From positions 213,773,611 to 213,837,610 of the forward strand of contig NC_068938.1 of NCBI RefSeq assembly GCF_016801865.2: a stretch of DNA of 64,000 bases, read 5' to 3'. Origin of the DNA: Culex pipiens pallens. Taxonomy: Eukaryota > Arthropoda > Insecta > Diptera > Culicidae. Shown one piece after another: positions 23,644 through 34,051 of this stretch (position 1 is its first letter; every line of letters starts with the position of its first letter). The translations under genes were made by a program, and so were the position numbers. Under the pieces are notes generated by a model. That model was given only the letters and a program-made list of their open reading frames with translations. It had not been told where the DNA came from and made no database searches.

Positions 23644-24127
23644 CTACCACTTCCACAACAGTTCCGCCACTTCCTGCTCCATGCGCTTCAGCCGCTGCTC
23701 CTTGAACTTCCGGAACACGCGCTCGTACTTGGCCTGATGCTGGGCGTCCCACTCGCTCAGGCTGGCCGGCTGCACCTTCCTCACAACACCGGCCACTTCC
23801 TCGTTCCGTCCGCGCCAATCCGATTTCTTCACGGTGGACGATTCTTTTGTGTTCCGCTTGGGCCCGTTGAACCTGGGGGTGGTTAGGCTGGTTCCGTACC
23901 GGAAGATTCTCGGATAGAGGCCCCACTGCTTGAGCTGATCCTTGTAGCCTACGATCTGGGGCTCGTAGCTCCAGTTTGCGTCTGGAATTTAGTCACTTTG
24001 ATTTAGAGAGGGGATTTATTTTAGGGGTGACTCACGAATAATTACCATGGTTAGACCACAATGGACTGGAGCTGATCAGGACGATCTGTAGCAGAACAAT
24101 CACGGCGACCAGAACTTTGGAATGCAT
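23644..24127 (-). CDS. gene A: small secreted protein, 139 aa, function unknown
   Basis: Two exons: 24127-24046 and 23981-23644, joined across a 64-nt intron (donor CATG|GTAATT, acceptor TTCCAG|ACG) in phase 1. The start is the first ATG and is followed by a hydrophobic signal peptide (about residues 1-21, rich in V, L and I). The mature part is basic and ends in a charged, helix-prone tail (residues about 100-139, many K, R, E) closing with LLWKW. The segment GYKDQLKQWGLYP resembles GYRKRLQAQGLIP in the first exon of gene C. That similarity, the signal peptide and the phase-1 intron suggest A belongs to the same family as B and C. An arthropod initiator TCAGT lies about 35 nt upstream of the ATG. 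I do not recognise a named family. The exon structure is well supported; the role is unknown. Confidence 0.75.
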
Positions 24128-24160
24128 TTTTGAAGTGAACTCTTCGAACGCAATGCGATA

Positions 24161-24165
24161 ACTGA
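24161..24165 (-). promoter_or_regulatory. possible initiator (TCAGT) of gene A
   Basis: TCAGT on the minus strand matches the arthropod initiator consensus and gives a 5' untranslated region of about 36 nt. No convincing TATA box is seen 30 nt further upstream. Confidence 0.35.
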
Positions 24166-24374
24166 ACCTTCCAACTCTTTCGATACGGTGCATTGCTGCA
24201 AGAACGGCCCGGGCGGGTCAGCCCAGGTAATGATCCCAACGGACTAATTGCGGCGAAGCAGGGAAGAATGGACGGAGGACGAAAGAAAAAGGCCAGCAAA
24301 TGTAGCGGTAAACCGTCGTAAAGTAATCTATTTACAAGAAAAAAATGTGTGCATTTTCCACTGCACACCTTCGC

Positions 24375-24626
24375 TCAAACGAGCGAGTTCAAATTTTCCA
24401 CTATGCCCTGCATTTGGGCATCGATCCGGCGGTCATCCGTCCGCGTAGCTTCCGCCACCATCAGCGGCCACGTGTCCTCGAAGATGCGCGCCAGCGTTTC
24501 CTGCTCCTGCTCGGAAATGTTCCCCAACCGAAGCTGCTCGACGATGAGCGGAACGAGTTGCTGCATATCTGGCTGGTACCGATCGACGGGGGAAGATTCT
24601 AGATCATCACTGATTTCGGAGGGATC
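24375..24626 (-). CDS. conserved terminal exon, possibly alternative 3' end of gene B
   Basis: The sequence opens after a strong acceptor (TTTGCTCTTGCAG) and stays open in one phase (needs one preceding base) to a TGA, encoding 83 residues. It includes MQQLVPLIVEQLRLGNISEQ, then an IF.DTWPLMVAEATR segment. This closely parallels gene C (LLQLIPATIKQLR, IFGEMWTLMVEDSRR), so it is real coding sequence. It lies downstream of the gene B stop codon and its two polyadenylation signals. A perfect donor inside gene B (GATG|GTGAGT at 25255) is in the matching phase and would splice here, replacing the gene B C-terminus. Weaker donors nearer the stop (C|GTGAAG, phase-compatible; CC|GTAACC, wrong phase) are alternatives. 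It could also be a remnant of a third tandem gene. Confidence 0.6.
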   Translation of the reverse strand, partial: DPSEISDDLESSPVDRYQPDMQQLVPLIVEQLRLGNISEQEQETLARIFEDTWPLMVAEATRTDDRRIDAQMQGIVENLNSLV

Positions 24627-24679
24627 TGCAAGAGCAAAGCAAAACACAATCTAGTTACAATAATGCTCTTGAAGTTGTC

Positions 24680-24713
24680 TTTATTCTAGTTTGTTCTTAA
24701 TTGCTAGTTTATT
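24680..24713 (-). terminator. two AATAAA polyadenylation signals of gene B
   Basis: On the minus strand AATAAA occurs at 24713-24708 and 24685-24680, only 22-50 nt after the TAA at 24735. This supports 24735 as the genuine end of one gene B transcript. Confidence 0.6.
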
Positions 24714-24734
24714 GTTAAGTTGATCACAAAAAGG

Positions 24735-27700
24735 TTACGGTTCTGGATGAAGATCCTCGAGGATTTCTTCACGGCGATCCTCGTCGGCTAAAGCGCCTTC
24801 ATCAGTGCCAGTTCGAGCCACTTCCAGAGGTTCCGACCCGCCGGTAGGCGTCGCAGGAAATGGTCGATTGCTGACCGGGACGATCTTTACGTCGTCAACA
24901 GCCGAGTCGGACTCTTGATCTTCTGCGGCGATCTCCAACGGCTGCGTTTCGTTCAAGATCTGGTCCGGGAACGGTTCCAGTTGGTCCAAGGCGACCTCCA
25001 GTGGCTGCGCTTCGTCTAGGATTTGATCTGGGAATGGCTCAAGCGTCTTTGAGTTCACGGGAACCGTTTCTTCCGTGACCTCCTCTGGGAATGGTTGCAA
25101 CTTCTTCTCTTCTACAACGCGTTGGGCACCTTCCAGAGGTTCGGTATCCTCGGTGACCTCCTCCGGGAACGGTTGAAGTTTTTCAACTTGCGAGATGCTT
25201 TCTGAAAGATCCGAAGCGTCTTCCAACAATTCCGGTGAGTCGTTGAGTAACTCACCATCCTCAACAAGATCACCAGATTTCAACTCTTGAACGCTTTCTG
25301 GCTCCACTGAAATCTCATCCAGCGTGTCTGAATCTTCAACCTGCAGCTCAGCATCGCCCTTAAGTTCTCCTTCCAGCTCGTCAACCAACTGTTCCGCGTC
25401 CTGAGCTTCATCTGGAGTGGCCACTACCAGCTCGGATTGCTCAGCCGTCTCTTGATCATCTTCCAGTGTGCGACTCTCTGCTTCGTCCTCGGATTCGCCG
25501 TATTTTTCGGCAAAGTACCCATCGTCAACGGGTTCAGCTTCGTCTACAAGATCGTTAGACTTCAATTCCTGAACGTCCTCTGTCTCCGGTTCAACCTCTT
25601 CTTCAGCGTCCTGTATGTCGTCAACCTGTAACTCTGCTTCGCTTTCCGGTTCGTCAACAAGCTGTTCCTGAGCTTCTTCCGAGGTTGCCAACTCATCGAT
25701 ATCCAACATACGACCTTCGATGTCATCCTCATCTTCTCCGGCTTTACCGTAATTCTCACCAAAGTACTCATCATCAACCGGTTCCGCCTCATCAAGATCA
25801 TTCGACTTATGCTCTGATTGGACCTCTTCCACGTTGTCTTCCGAGTCTTCAACCTGTAATCCTGCTTCACTTTCTACTTCGTCAACAAGTTGTTCCTGAG
25901 CTTCTTCCAAGGTTGCCACCTCATCGATATCCAACATACGACCTTCGATTCCGTCCATATCTCCTTCAGCTTGGCCATATTTTTCACCGAAGTACCCATC
26001 GTCAACCGGTTCAGCCTCATCAAGATCATTGGACTTAAGCTCTGGTCCAACCTCTTCCACGTTCACAGACTCATCAACCAGCGGTTCCTCTCCATCATCT
26101 AGTATACGACCCTCAACCTCGCCCTCACCATCTTTACCGTAACTCTCGCCAAAGTACCCATCCTCAACCGGTTGCGCGTCCTCACCTTGCTTCCACTGCT
26201 CAAGAACCTCCAAAATCTCGCCCGAATTCTCCAGATCCTTCTCCACTATCAACCGCTCCAACGCGTTGATCATCTCAACCCGGTTGATGCCCTGCTCGTC
26301 GATCAGACCCACAAACTGCTCCATGCTCAGCTGCTCGATCAGGCGATCCACGTCTTCGGTGGTGATCTGATCGCGTAGTCCGGTGAAGCCGGCGTTGTCC
26401 TCCAGCAAGCTCACCACCTTGAGGATCTCGAAGGCGACGTAGCGGAGCGTTTCCTGATCGATTTCCACTGAAATTGGTTTGAGGTTAGAATTTGGTTGGA
26501 GTTGGTGTTGGATCGCGATCGTACCTGTTTGAGATGGTTCAGCTCGCGACTCCAAGTCTTCAGCTTGTTGGACTTCTTCAGGTTCTAGAAGACAAAAACT
26601 TAAAATTAGCCAATATTCTGAGTACAACATGTTGATCGCTTACCTTCCTCACCCACAACTTCTCGTCCCTCATACTCAGCGGCGTAGCCTTTGCTGATCC
26701 AAAGGGGTACCGATTGGGTCACCGGTGCTTCGACCTCTTCCGGATTGTACACAGAGTCCAAGCCGGTAGCTACCGATGGTCCAAGCGGTCTCACAGAGTC
26801 CTCGACCCACTTGGGATCTTCTGGGAAGGTGATCGAGTCTGGTGAAGCCTTGGCTGCGGCTGGTTCCGGGATCTCCTCCACGAGTTCTTCGATGAGTTTG
26901 GGTTGTTCAGATTCAACGGAATCATCCAAACTTTGTAGTTCTTCCTCGACTTCCTCAGTGTTTGCTGGTTCAGATACTTCGACGACTTCCAAGGAACCAT
27001 CCACACTCTGCAGTTCCTCATTGATTTCTTCAGTAAATTCTGACTCAAGTTGTTCCTCAGTTTCTACGGGATCATCTGGATTCTGCAGTTCTTCCTCGAG
27101 TTCTCCATTGAAAGCAGGCTCTGGTTGTTCTTCAATTTTCGCAGAGTCTTCCAGACTTGGTAGTTCATCCTCGACTTCTTCAGTGTATTCCGGTTCAGGT
27201 TCTTCTACGACTTCCACTGAAGCATCCAGCGTCTGCAGTTCTTCGGGAACGGCATCGGGAAGTTCTTCCTCAGCTACGACTTCCTCGACCAAACTTTGTT
27301 CTTCTTTTTCCGGTACCGTTCGCTCGTAGTCAGACTCTTCCAGGTCTGCCCCCTCATAGTTTTCCGGTTTGAACTCAAAACCATCAGTCTCAATACGCTG
27401 CTCGCCGTCCAGTTCAACAGATGACTCTTGTTCAAGAGATTCTTCGATGGTTTCTTCTTCGACAACGGTGTCTTCTCTTTCAACAGCTTCGACCTCTTCT
27501 TTGGGCTGAGAGTCCTGTTCCAGAGATTGCTCAACTTCTTCAATGGTAACAGCTTCTTCTACCTCCTTCGACTCAGAACTTTGTTCAGCCGATTCCTCCT
27601 TAGCATCGACCTCAACTTCCTGTTTCGCCTCGTACTGCTCGTAGTTGTCGTCAACAAACTGGAATGGCTTTGTTTCCGGTTCAGCTGGAGTAGGCGCCTT

Positions 27701-28570
27701 GGTCGTAGACTCCTCCCGCTTATCGTCCTCAAACACCACCCAAAACTCCTCAACCTTGCCATCGTCGATCGGTTTCCCGTCGTCCACGACCTCGTACTTC
27801 TGCTCAAAGTCCTTCATGGTGTCCTCGTCCTGCTTCCCGAACACGGCCGCCAGGATGTCCGACACGGTCCAAGCCTTCTCGACCTTCCGGTTCGACTCGA
27901 TCAACTCCCTGAGCACCTCGGCCTCCTTGCGTGCCATCTTGACCGTCAACGCCGTCGATTCCTCCTTCAGTCGCTCCAACGTCCATCGAAGTGCTTTGTC
28001 CTTGATCTGACCGAGCTGGATCTCGTTCAGCGTTCGGTCAATCGTCGGAATCAGCTGGCGACGATCGTTCACGAACGGGGCATAGTCCTGGAGGTTCAAG
28101 TCGGCGTAGGCTTTCAGGACGTCGAGTTCCTTGATACCTTGCAGCGCTTGACGCATCTTCTGCTGAAAACCGTCATCCTGCAGTTCTTCGACGAGCGCGT
28201 CCAGATGGGACCGGTGTGCACGTGGGTGGTGGCGTCGGTAGATGGTGATCACCTGGGTCAGGTAGTACAGCTCGAAGAGCGCTTGGGAATCGGACTTCGG
28301 CAGGTTGTACGGATGTTGCTGAAACCAGAAGCCCGTCGGGGGACGCGATTGAACTACGCCGGATGGAATTCGGTTGTAGCTGAACTCTTTCTCATCGACT
28401 TTTGCTGAAAATTGTAAAACAACTTTAGCATCATGATCAACAAAACGTAGCGATCATCCATTTTGGAGAACTTATTCAAATTCTATACACTTACCAGGTC
28501 GTTCAACGATCGTGTATCCGACACTGCAGTTGACGATTGCTGATAAAATCAGCAAGCAAAGTGCCCTCAT
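24735..28570 (-). CDS. gene B: large acidic repeat-containing secreted protein, about 1209 aa
   Basis: Four exons: 28570-28495, 28404-26644, 26584-26525 and 26467-24735. All junctions are phase 1 with good GT-AG sites (GTAAGT, GTAAGC, GTACGA donors). Exon 1 encodes a signal peptide (residues 1-19) ending near SVGYT. Residues about 141-185 (RRQLIPTIDRTL ... LKEESTALTVKMARK) weakly resemble the LIP..QL module of gene C. Then follow three repeat blocks: 25-residue EELQ..D.SVE units (residues about 413-531), four about 54-94-residue units with DGYFGEKYG and ELKSNDL (about 730-1036), and five L.PFP...PLE units (about 1063-1180). The protein is extremely rich in E and D and has few cysteines. Most of it is probably disordered and extracellular, perhaps a matrix or ion-binding protein, but this is inference. 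The exon 3-4 intron (57 nt) is open in frame, so retention would also give a protein. Confidence 0.8.
24822..25178 (-). repeat. coding repeat in gene B: L.PFP...PLE units
   Basis: Five copies of a proline-phenylalanine motif (LQPFPEEVTE twice, LEPFPDQIL twice, RPFPATPT once), most followed by a PLE-type motif, spaced 19-38 residues apart near the C-terminus. The DNA copies are similar, consistent with unequal crossing over. Confidence 0.75.
25256..26177 (-). repeat. coding repeat in gene B: four DGYFGE units
   Basis: Four diverged units of about 54-94 codons. Each opens with (E/Q)PV.D.YF.E.YG and carries EGRMLD or similar and LQVEDS. Each ends in ELKSNDL or a variant of it. The final unit ends exactly at the GTGAGT donor at 25255. 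Confidence 0.8.
26888..27244 (-). repeat. coding minisatellite in gene B: 75-bp (25-aa) units
   Basis: Four full and one partial unit of 25 residues (EELQSLDDSVE with variants, followed by an EPE.TEE.. part). The constant 75-bp length keeps the frame and makes length polymorphism likely. Confidence 0.8.
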
Positions 28571-28624
28571 CTTGAAACACTCTTAAAACACCAACTTAAT
28601 GTAAAAATTGTCACTTTCTAAATT

Positions 28625-28633
28625 TTAATATAA
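28625..28633 (-). promoter_or_regulatory. possible TATA element of gene B
   Basis: TATATTAAA on the minus strand lies about 55-63 nt upstream of the gene B ATG, which would place a start site near 28600. No good initiator is seen there, so this is tentative. Confidence 0.35.
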
Positions 28634-28639
28634 AAAAAA

Positions 28640-29524
28640 CTGCAAAAAATGTCCTTCCAAGTCAAAGGACAAGCTGAAACTGATCGTGAGCGGTCCTGGC
28701 AGCATCTCCCAGATCAGGTCAATTCAATAGGCAGCCAAAATTGACCTGCCCTGACCAATTGGTAGAAGAATAGCTTTCAGATCCCAGTCTCTGTCTCCCT
28801 TTGGCCTTGGCGCGTCTCCTGGAGGCGTCCTTGTCTGGCGACTGCATGTGTGTAATTTCTTTACCTCCGATCGACGGTGCTGGTGGCGGGCCGATCGAGC
28901 GAAGATCTATAGAGAGGAAATAAAGATGACAATATGATGAATGTTTGGGATGTTTTCCTCTGTTCGTCCTGTGCGTTTTTTGGCTACCTCCGAAGTCGGT
29001 GCCTCTTTTGTTTGGCACATGTACCGACACCAGCTGGGGAATTGTCTGCGTAAATTCCGAACGTTACGTGGGACTGGAGGAAATGACGGGAAAATCCAAA
29101 TTGATAAATTTGAACTGGAGGCATTTAATGTCTCTAAGTTTTGTACATAATTTAATTTGCACAATTTTACATAAAATGTACAACAGGAAACATAATAATT
29201 TTAAAAAAAAACTGTTTTATATAGCTATTCAAATTCATCGTCTTTATTTAAAAAAAAGACGATTCAGAGAGATCATGATATATAATCATTCATTACACAC
29301 GCCGTTCACGGTATGGAGGAAGCAAAATATTATAAATCGAAAACACCCATGGAAAATTTATACGTAGAATGTTGTGTTTCACCTTCCTGATTAAGAATAT
29401 GTTCGATTCAAAATATTCTATCGGTGAAAATTGCGTTCTTCAGAAAAATGTGTTTTCCCATTTAAAGTACCATGGGAGGAGGCGCATGGTGGCTCAAGTA
29501 AATTTCAATAATTTGTTAATAAGC
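28640..29524. other. upstream region of gene B, nothing further recognised
   Basis: 28,680-29,090 is unique and GC-richer and may hold promoter or enhancer DNA for gene B. Open frames here have no splice or domain support. Confidence 0.4.
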
Positions 29525-29536
29525 CTTATTACATGT

Positions 29537-29844
29537 GACCGAGCCACGTAGCCTAGTGGTAACGCTTCCGCCTCGTTAGCGGTAGATCGGGGTTCAAATC
29601 CCAGCTCGGACCAACACAACTGGTGATCTTTTCCCTTCTGGATTCGATTGCTTAGTAAAGGGAAGGTAGTGTATCGTCACAAACTGGACCTTATCACGAC
29701 ACCTTAGGGAGGCGACCTATGGAATGTTAACCTAACCATGTTAACATTAGTTGAGTGAAAAACTGCCACTGAATCCGCTTTGTAAATGCCGGTCCCGATA
29801 CTCTTCACGGGTGTTCCCCTCAGGAACTGGGAAAGATTTACTTA
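29537..29844 (+). mobile_element. tRNA-derived SINE, copy 1, 12-bp target duplication
   Basis: CTTATTACATGT occurs at 29525-29536 and 29845-29856. The head is a tRNA-like sequence (GAGCCACGTAGCCTAGTGGT; B box GGGTTCAAATCCC). The body includes TTAGGGAGGCGACCTATGGA and CTGCCACTGAATCCGC, and the tail is a TTTACTTAC simple repeat. A nearly identical copy lies on the minus strand at 63197-63516. Confidence 0.9.
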
Positions 29845-30033
29845 CTTATTACATGTAGTGTTTCAAAATGTTTTACACTTCTTTTATCTTTGATAAGCAT
29901 TAACTTAAAAAAGTGTTTTTTAATCATTTTCTTTTATTATGTTTAGTACCAGGCATCTCCATTAGTATTGAAAACACATTTTTATGAAAAACGCCATTTT
30001 TACCGATAGAATATTTTGAATCGAATATTTACC

Positions 30034-30275
30034 TAGGGGAACTATACCCTTTTTCAGCCTATTTCGATTATCGGCCTATCAGCACTTTGATTATGAATTA
30101 CAGCTTTCATAAAGTGTTTTTGACTGTTCCAAAGTAATAAATAGCTTAAATAAAAGTGAGCAAGCAACTCTCCATTGTTGATACAACTGAAAATGTTGAT
30201 TTAATAGCGAAAACGACAAAAGTGATGAGAATTGGTCGAACGGCGTAGAGTGATTAAAATGGGTATATTTCCCCT
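30034..30275. repeat. R3-type MITE with TAGGGGAA termini
   Basis: The left end TAGGGGAACTATACCCTTTT is matched by the inverted right end AAAATGGGTATATTTCCCCT. The interior has CATAAAGTGTTTTTGACTG and TAATAAATAGCTTAA, a diverged version of the R3 interior at 18005-18060. No reading frame. Confidence 0.7.
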
Positions 30276-30543
30276 AATTCACGTGCTCCATGCATTTCAA
30301 ATGCGTGTGCCCGCCCGCATTCCAATATGCCATCTGTTGGCGAGTAGGGTAAATCAAATGCAGCTCACGCCGAACAGCAGTTTGAACCCTTGAAGAGACC
30401 TTTTTACCAAAATTAGAATTTTCCATCACTAAATGTATAAAATAGTTCTAGATTTTTTTAAGTTCCTATAAGCTATTGTCTTTCATATGTTTATAGAATC
30501 TATTAAAAAAAAAACTCTAGATTTGTTGTCTAAAATAACCAAA

Positions 30544-31867
30544 CCCGAGCATGGGTAAATAACAAGGGAAATGCGTAATAATACCTTTCTCTGGTATCAA
30601 TACCAAATTTTGGTATTCCTGGACCCTTTAAAATTTGTCTTAAGGATTATGCAAGAGCAAAATTTGGTATCATACCAATTTAAGGTATTGTTTTGATATT
30701 GCAAAATTGCAGAATTTGTCAATGGTCGAATACCACATTTTGGTATTCTTTTGGTATTACAGTATTTTATCAAATTCCTCTGTAACCATGGGAAAATTTT
30801 GACAAAATAAGTAATTTTGCGCTAAAATGATTTCTCAAAGCGAATGCTTTCATTGAAAACCGGAAATTTCATACTTGATTTTAAACATTTTTGATATACC
30901 CCCTAAAGAAATGACTTGAAATTGTGGAAAATTTTCTAAGTCAGGATGGCACATTTTGGTATTATTTTGGTATTGAAGTGTTTCATCAAATTCCTCTGAA
31001 ACTATGGGAAATTTTTTATAAATTTTGACGAGATAATTAATTTTGCGCTAAAATGACTTGAAACCCAAAAATGTTAAAGCTGATTTTCAATTTATTTTTA
31101 AGATTTTTTTTTAAATCGTTGAAATTTCTCTAAGTCGGGATAACCAAATACTTTGAAAAACGAGTCAATCGACAGATTATTGAATTTTGGTGAATTTCAA
31201 TCCAGTTTCATTTTAATAACACTTATTTTTCAATCTTGTTATTTTTCAGAAGCTTCAAGAACTTCAAGCACAGGCCGTTCATCAATGACAAATGCATTCG
31301 ATGTGGTGAAGAATATCACTAAAAACAACATGGAATCATCAGGTGAGTAGATTTGGCTGTTGCATATGGATCATTTCCGTTTTTTTCACTAACTGCAACT
31401 GTTGCACTAAAAATGGTATGAAAATACCAAATTTTGGTATTTCTTGTGCAAATACCAGCGACCAAAATGTGCTCTTGGTTGCCCAGTAATAGATGGTAAA
31501 ATACCATGAAATCATACCAAAATCATGTATGTGGAAGACCACAGGAATACCAAAATCTGATTTTCCAAGGGCGAAGGAATACCTAAGAATAAAACCATGG
31601 CAATACCAAGTTTTGGTATTCAAGCAATGTTAAAAAAAAAACAGAAGACCTCAACTTGGTATTGAAATGTTTTTATTTTGAGGTATTATTTTACTCTTGG
31701 AATAACATGGTTTGGTATTGTAGTGCCCTTCCACATACAAGACTTTGGTATGATTTAATGGTATTTTACCATGTATTACTGGGCAACCAAAGGCACATTT
31801 TGGTCGCTGTTATTTGCCCAAGTAATATCAAAATTTGGTATTCCCGTGTTATTTACCCCTGCTCGGG
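30544..31867. mobile_element. CCCGAGCA-terminus element with AATACC/GGTATT palindrome array
   Basis: The left end CCCGAGCATGGGTAAATAAC and the right end (reverse complement CCCGAGCAGGGGTAAATAAC) form about 28-bp inverted termini. The interior is packed with AATACCAAATTTTGGTATT and variants, and 31430-31620 pairs with 31650-31850 as a long hairpin. A block at about 30745-30955 is duplicated at 30962-31150. An exon-like segment sits at 31250-31342. There is no transposase frame. The termini match a second, otherwise different element at 41829-42277. Confidence 0.75.
31250..31342 (+). other. exon-like 93-bp segment inside the palindrome-array element
   Basis: A pyrimidine-rich tract ends in TTATTTTTCAG at 31249, followed by a 93-bp open block (phase 1 in, phase 1 out) ending CAG|GTGAGT at 31342. 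It encodes about 31 residues (beginning ASRTSSTGRSSMTNAFDVV), serine- and threonine-rich then NITKNN. The splice signals are the best outside the confirmed genes. It may be a captured host exon, a real cassette exon of an unknown plus-strand gene, or coincidence. Confidence 0.35.
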
Positions 31868-31899
31868 GAAACAAACAAAAACCTGAGTTTGAAAAGCAC

Positions 31900-32515
31900 T
31901 CCATTTTGGATATAGCCATTCTACAGAAAACTAAATAAACTGTTAATAATTACTGCTCTTGAACTGAGATATAAAATAAATTACTAACGCATTATTCATA
32001 TATATTTTTTTAAATTGCACTTTGTTGACAAAATCATTTGCAGAAAAATAAACAGAATATTGAATGAAGAAAATAAAAAAATAACTAAATTTCTAATTTC
32101 AAGAACAATTCACAAAATAACCGTAAAATAAAAAGAATATCTGCAAATATTCTCTAAAGTAAAATTGTAGTCTGAAAAAAAATCTGCATTGGCATAAAAG
32201 GTTTCTGTTCACCTTGTGTAAAACCATGCAACGGTTTTATCAAGAATGGCAAGCCGTGGCAAGCTGTCGCCGAAGAAATAATTTTGAGTATCGCTTCAGA
32301 TAATTGTTAGTTAATTTAAGAAGAAAAAAATGAATTTATTTTAAAAAAAATAGCATCATCAAAATCAAGTTGGTGAGAATCAGAATGCGGCTCCTGCAAA
32401 AGCTGTGGTGCACTGCAGTCTACATTCAGGCTTATTCTTGCAAGTGGCAATAGACTACGAGATGGCGTTAGATCACCCGCCATATATTAACACACAATTT
32501 TCAAATTATTCTGTT
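31900..32515. other. AT-rich intergenic DNA, nothing recognised
   Basis: No repeat partner or gene recognised between the palindrome-array element and the hAT-like element. Confidence 0.4.
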
Positions 32516-34051
32516 TAGGGCGTCCAATTTTCCCGGGTTTTGAATTTCCCGGGAAACGGGAAAAATATTTTTGAAATCCCGGGAATTCCCGGGATCCCGG
32601 GAAATTTTTGAAACAGTCATAAAATCTATGTTTTCATTATATTGGTTATGTTTTCAAGCATAAAATCATAGAATTAGGTCAAAAATATTAATTGGTGATA
32701 ATCTACACTTAAATCGAAACAAGGACAGCAGTTTTTAGTAAGCTTAAAAAAATGTGTTTTTAATCTGTGTTGTGCTTTCGATTTTAAATTAACCACAATT
32801 TTAAATACACTGTGATTCAAATTGAATATGTCTTTTATAAATATATTTCTTTTATTTATTTTTGTAGATGACGTGACTAGAAAAGCCAGAAAAAAATCTT
32901 TGAAAATGTATAAAATACAAGAAGCGAAAACAAATAAAATAATACCGGTCAATGTAAAATTTTAGATAGGTTTTAATATCATGTTTCATATAAAAATTAA
33001 ATCTTTGAGTAAAAATTATCTTTGAGTTACTACTGCCAGCTGGGTAAAATCGACATTACAGTCGAATAGTTACAGGAGATTTTAGAGCAATTAATTTGGA
33101 AATCGATGTACTTATTGTTTTGTTCTGTTTTTGTTATAATGAAGTCAATCAAAACATTATGCACAAAAATGGCAACAACAGCTGTCTTAATTCGATGAAA
33201 AAAACATTTTATATGATTATTTTTTTTCAAATTCAAAATCATAAATATACGTAAATATCTTTTAAAAATAGGGTATATGACCCTATTTTGGACCTAGTAC
33301 CTATTTTGGACCTATTTTTATTAATCGAGGTAGTTCAGGCTTTTAAAGTACGAATTTACTGAATCCAACCAACAGAAAGTGTAAGCAGGATCGTTTTGTA
33401 GCTTACCTCTTCCAAAAATGTTAACATTTTTGATTATTTCCGCTTTTTCAGCCACTTTTTCCAATGCCACTCGCATTTCCTATAATTTTCCTAGCACATC
33501 GATTAGGTCCAAAAATTTAGGCCTCGTTGCTTATCACTTTTGGCTCGGGACACCTTGTACAACTTTCTGTTTTTCACTAGCATCAAGCTATTTTCAGCCG
33601 GTTTCCGAGTAATGTAAGTTTTATTTATTTAATACTTATATGTTTTTAGTCACTAAACCGTTGAAATTACTGATCTATAGTTAAAAAAACTCAATTGAAA
33701 AAATATTTTCAAATCATATATAATATATTATATAAAATATAATTAAATATAAAATATTTAAAGCGCAAGGCATTATGTAATCTAAAATTAAAACAATTTT
33801 CCGTGATAATCCAAATGAATGATATATGCCGAATAAAAATGTTAATGCTTTAAAATTCTTATCGATTACTAAGTATTCAACTTGTTATCTGATTCCACAA
33901 CAAAATCTGAATTTCCAGAATAAAATTTGTTTTTTTTTTCAATTTCGGGAATTCCCGGGAAAAATCATAAAAAATCCCGGGATTCGGGAATTCCCGGTTT
34001 TGGAAAAATCCCGGGATTTTTGTCCCGGGAATTCCCGGGATGGACGCACTA
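32516..34051. mobile_element. hAT-like non-autonomous element, 1.5 kb, 8-bp target duplication
   Basis: ATTCTGTT flanks both ends (32508-32515 and 34052-34059). The termini TAGGGCGTCCA and TAGTGCGTCCA are inverted repeats, followed on each side by stacked palindromes of TCCCGGGAATTCCCGGGA type. An 8-bp duplication with TAG.G-type ends is typical of hAT transposons. The interior is AT-rich, lacks a transposase, and shares two blocks with 14160-14870. A middle segment (about 33270-33610) is absent from that copy and may be a nested insertion. Confidence 0.85.

Noticed and set aside
26691..28408. Long plus-strand open frames opposite gene B (212 and 326 codons)
   Set aside because: They are mirror frames of the acidic repeat coding strand; the minus strand has the signal peptide, splice sites and polyadenylation signals.
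29540..29612. Functional tRNA gene
   Set aside because: The tRNA-like sequence is the head of a SINE with target duplications and a second copy at 63.4 kb; its acceptor stem and context fit a retroposon.
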